A stretch of 64,000 nt of DNA, taken from the NCBI GenBank assembly GCA_964304625.1, contig OZ199839.1:11532001-11596000 (forward strand). Direction: 5' to 3'. The position numbers were made by a program, and so were the translations under genes. This DNA comes from Kudoa neothunni (taxonomy: Eukaryota; Cnidaria). Shown one piece after another: positions 61,052-64,000 of this stretch (positions are counted from its first letter, which is position 1; each line of letters starts with the position of its first letter). The notes below the pieces were generated by a model that had not been told where the DNA came from, made no database searches, and worked only from the letters and a program-made list of their open reading frames with translations.

Positions 61052-64000
61052 ACAGTTATATATGTTTATAAAGTACATGTGGTAGTGCAAGGATACACGT
61101 CAGATTGTTGGGATTAAAATAATAGTTAAGTAAATTTGTTTAATGCGATAACCACAGTAAGCGTCTTCAATGATTGAATCATGCATTACCCCCGCAATCA
61201 GTTAAAAAATAATGTATATTTCAATTTTCCGATAATGTTATCGTGGTTAGCCCATAAAAAAGGATAAGATTTGTGTTTTAATTTTTCTTGTTTTAAAATT
61301 CTTCTCATTGTAGACAAATAATTAAAATATACAAATATCTAATAGAGATATCATATCTGGATGTTTTTAACCCTCCATGTAAACGAAAATAAGGCATCCT
61401 TAGAGTAAAATAGTGAAATGATAAAATAGAGTGCATTTAGATCCAAGAGACTTTTCTCTTTAATTTATTGACTTAATCCTCTAAGGTGAGCGAAAACGAC
61501 CATCCTCCAAAGTCACTTGAGGTCCAAACGACCCAAGTTTTTTATTCGATGAATTAACTTAATAAATAAAGATATAAGGTTTTATTAAGTTTAGAATATT
61601 TCTGTCGAATAAATTTTAAAGAAAAAGCCGAACACTTGTGTAATTAATCCGTTACTATCTCATCCGTGCCATGTCAGGTTGAATCGAAAGTAATTGTTGT
61701 ATAAAACCGTTGATGAATAATCTTATATTTTTAATAAATAAACAATTCAAGTGAATTGACTTAATGATTAATATTTTTATGGAAAATTTTAAATTTCATA
61801 TTTAAGTTATTGTTCAAGAGAGTATTTCTACTCAGCTCGAATAGTTCCCCCGATCAAAAGGTGCCTGCACAAAAAATGAATAAAACTGATAAATATGTTG
61901 ATTAATATAAATCTTTGACAAGTAAATTTGTAGATAACTCTACGGAATCATCTGAAACGTTCATTAAATCGGTGGATGTGAAAATACTGAGGACTCAATA
62001 ATCAGTAAAAGCGGCATTGTGTGGGGTTTTAGTAAACCGATAACGTCAAGAAAAGGCTCGGCAATACCATGAAAACACCGCCTAGCCCTACTTCGTATTT
62101 TACTCAGCAGTTTGAAAGCATGTTAGTTTGCTTTCATCCTATGTACTATCATAATTTTTTGAATAAATAATCTAATATATCAATTTTATGAAGATTTCAT
62201 TTCAGAGGTGATTGAATTCTATTAATAAATTTCTCCAAATAGATTATATTTACTTTTTACGATTCTATAAATGTATTTTATGTGTGTAAATGGAAGTTTG
62301 CCATATCTATTTTAATTAGCGGTCACCTGTGAATAATTAAATTCTTACAAAAAATAAACATTAATTAATTTTATAAAATTTTTATTACATTCTATGTAAG
62401 TAAAATGAATAACACAATCGAACCTGGATATTAAGCAATTTTTTGGGAATGGAAATAAATTACACAATGGGGAGATTTTACGCAATACAGGCTATTAGCG
62501 CGAGCGCGTTACGTATAAAAAACAAAAATTTATTCGGGTTTAAAATTTAAAATTACCGGTAATTTCAGTTTGTTTGCATTAATTTTTGATTATATTAAAT
62601 AGGAACTCCATAACTGGATGTGTTTTGAAAATAATGCTGTTGAGTTTTTGAACATAAAAGTTTTATAATTAAATTATTTGAATATTTGAGTTCCGCAATT
62701 GACACAAGCGTTTTATCTTTTACAAGGTTTGGATTGATATTTCATTAAATCTATCTACTATATGCGCTTCAGTTAAAGCTATTGATTCTCCGTTTCTTCA
62801 ATGTTGTTGATTTCGTCATAATTTTTTATCGAAAAATTAAAGTTGATAAACAATTAAATAATGTGTCAAATTTTTCAACATTTTTTCGGAAAAATCATGA
62901 TTTAAGTTTTCATTATCAAATAATGTTTAATTTAATATTTTGGAGAGTTAAAATACAAGGTTCAAAAAGTCTAGATTCTCTTAAGAAATTTTAAGTGATA
63001 GTCGTTGATACGCTTTCCGTTGCATGTTTTAAAGTTTAAATAAAACCAAAATGATATTCTTAAATAAATTTGAGTTATTCATATTTATTATGTTTCACTA
63101 TTTCTATCCTAGTGACATTGTTGGGAATTTTCCCAAAAAATTAATCATAGTTTGATTATTTACATTGTTGGTTTCACCATAAAATTTTTTATAATTAATT
63201 CCAAGCCTATGTTTAAATCCCAAGAACCAAACATTACTACCGGTGAAATTGTCTATGTTTATGGATTTAACGTTATTTTTGTCTTTTTCACGATGACGTA
63301 GATGACGTAAGCAAGCACAACTTTTTTCTCATTTGCATTTTAGCTATCCATGTAAAGAATAAACTATCTAACTCTGTGTACTTGTCTTCATTTATTTTTT
63401 TTTTGAAGCCGAAATAGTAGAATTAATGATATCAATTTGGAAAGCTAAAATTATATTAATAATAGGGCGCCTTGAAAATATATTATATTTTGTTTCGATA
63501 ATTTTATATTATTAGATGGTTTAGGATGTTTAAAGATCGTTGCATTTTCTCCTTTGAGTGATTTAATCGAATTATAATATTCGATAATTTCAATTTTTTC
63601 AGCCACCGTTCGCTAATTCCTTAACATTTTTTTGCAAAATTCAAAAATAGGATTAATTGAGGATGGAAGTGGACTAGATGTTACGCAGTAGCGAGATTTT
63701 AGTTTTAACGATATATCTTAAATTTATATTTCTCTAATAAACATTTTCATCTTTTTTCGCTCCGGTAACATTAATTTAAATAATATACAAGCAAAGTGTA
63801 AGTAAACAATTTAAAACATCCGTTATATTTCAACAAACTTGAGAAATTACGCAATATCCAGCTTCGACTGTACTTGTTTAACTACACTCTTATTTATTCT
63901 TAGAATATATTGACTACAAAACGTCGTGGGTTAAATTGGACCACTAAAGTCCTTAAAGGATAATATTTTTTCAACACCTAATTTTTATTCAATCGGTTTA
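61052..64000. other. gene-free stretch to window end, second copy
   Basis: Corresponds to 21774-24722. No gene supported. The duplicated block is still continuing at the last base. Confidence 0.5.

Larger units (their letters stand above)
45236..64000. repeat. second copy of the 18.8-kb duplicated block
   Basis: Corresponds to 5851-24722. It begins inside ENTPD-like locus A, lacking that gene's first exon, and runs to the window end. The only difference found is loss of one 107-bp unit. Confidence 0.97.

Noticed and set aside
1-64000. CRISPR arrays, operons or other prokaryotic features
   Set aside because: No regularly spaced direct repeats with unique spacers, and spliced genes show that the sequence is eukaryotic.
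1-64000. LTR, retroviral or capsid-bearing elements
   Set aside because: No reverse transcriptase, integrase, capsid or envelope signatures were noticed in the segments read.

Overview
This is an AT-rich eukaryotic window, and its conserved genes are metazoan: a complete mago nashi gene, a secreted multi-Kunitz protein and a GLUT-type sugar transporter start. Introns are canonical gt..ag and very short (39-54 bp in most cases where the phase can be checked; a few of 76-93 bp). Compact introns, an AT-rich sequence, many decayed cut-and-paste transposons and secreted Kunitz and ectonucleotidase-like proteins recall a parasitic metazoan such as a myxozoan cnidarian. That placement is an inference. 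No retroviral, LTR or other capsid-bearing element was recognised.

Layout. 1-5.7 kb is mostly gene-poor. 5.68-7.78 kb holds an ectonucleoside-triphosphatase-like (ENTPD/CD39-like) membrane protein gene (locus A). A perfect 14-bp hairpin lies downstream of it, followed by a convergent 90-residue reading frame. 10.68-11.77 kb is a roughly 1.1 kb element with long terminal inverted repeats. 12.1-12.8 kb is mago nashi on the minus strand. 13.6-14.4 kb is a pogo element with TIRs and TA target duplication. 14.5-15.9 kb is a six-exon secreted Kunitz gene. 18.8-20.1 kb and 21.1-21.8 kb hold exon-like segments of unrecognised genes. 26-32.7 kb and 36.9-43.4 kb are transposon graveyards: pogo/Tigger, piggyBac apparently abutting a Merlin/ISXO2 fragment, two IS630-Tc1-mariner elements and hAT pieces. 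Between them, at 33.7-35.4 kb, is a second, better preserved ENTPD-like gene (locus B). 44.45-45.04 kb is the start of a GLUT/SLC2-like transporter, cut by a 200-N gap (45036-45235).

After the gap, 45236-64000 repeats 5851-24722 almost exactly. The only difference I found is a 107-bp unit present twice at 17140-17353 and once at 56525-56631. Every gene in that span is therefore listed twice. Because the second copy begins exactly at the gap, an assembly artefact (a second haplotype placed in series) is at least as likely as a true segmental duplication.

Biology. The two ENTPD-like proteins keep the cysteine framework of the C-terminal half and a C-terminal membrane anchor but lack recognisable catalytic ACR motifs, so they look like pseudoenzymes. 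The Kunitz protein has one canonical domain and four that have lost one or two disulfides. Both kinds would be secreted or displayed outside the cell and may be fast-evolving interaction proteins.
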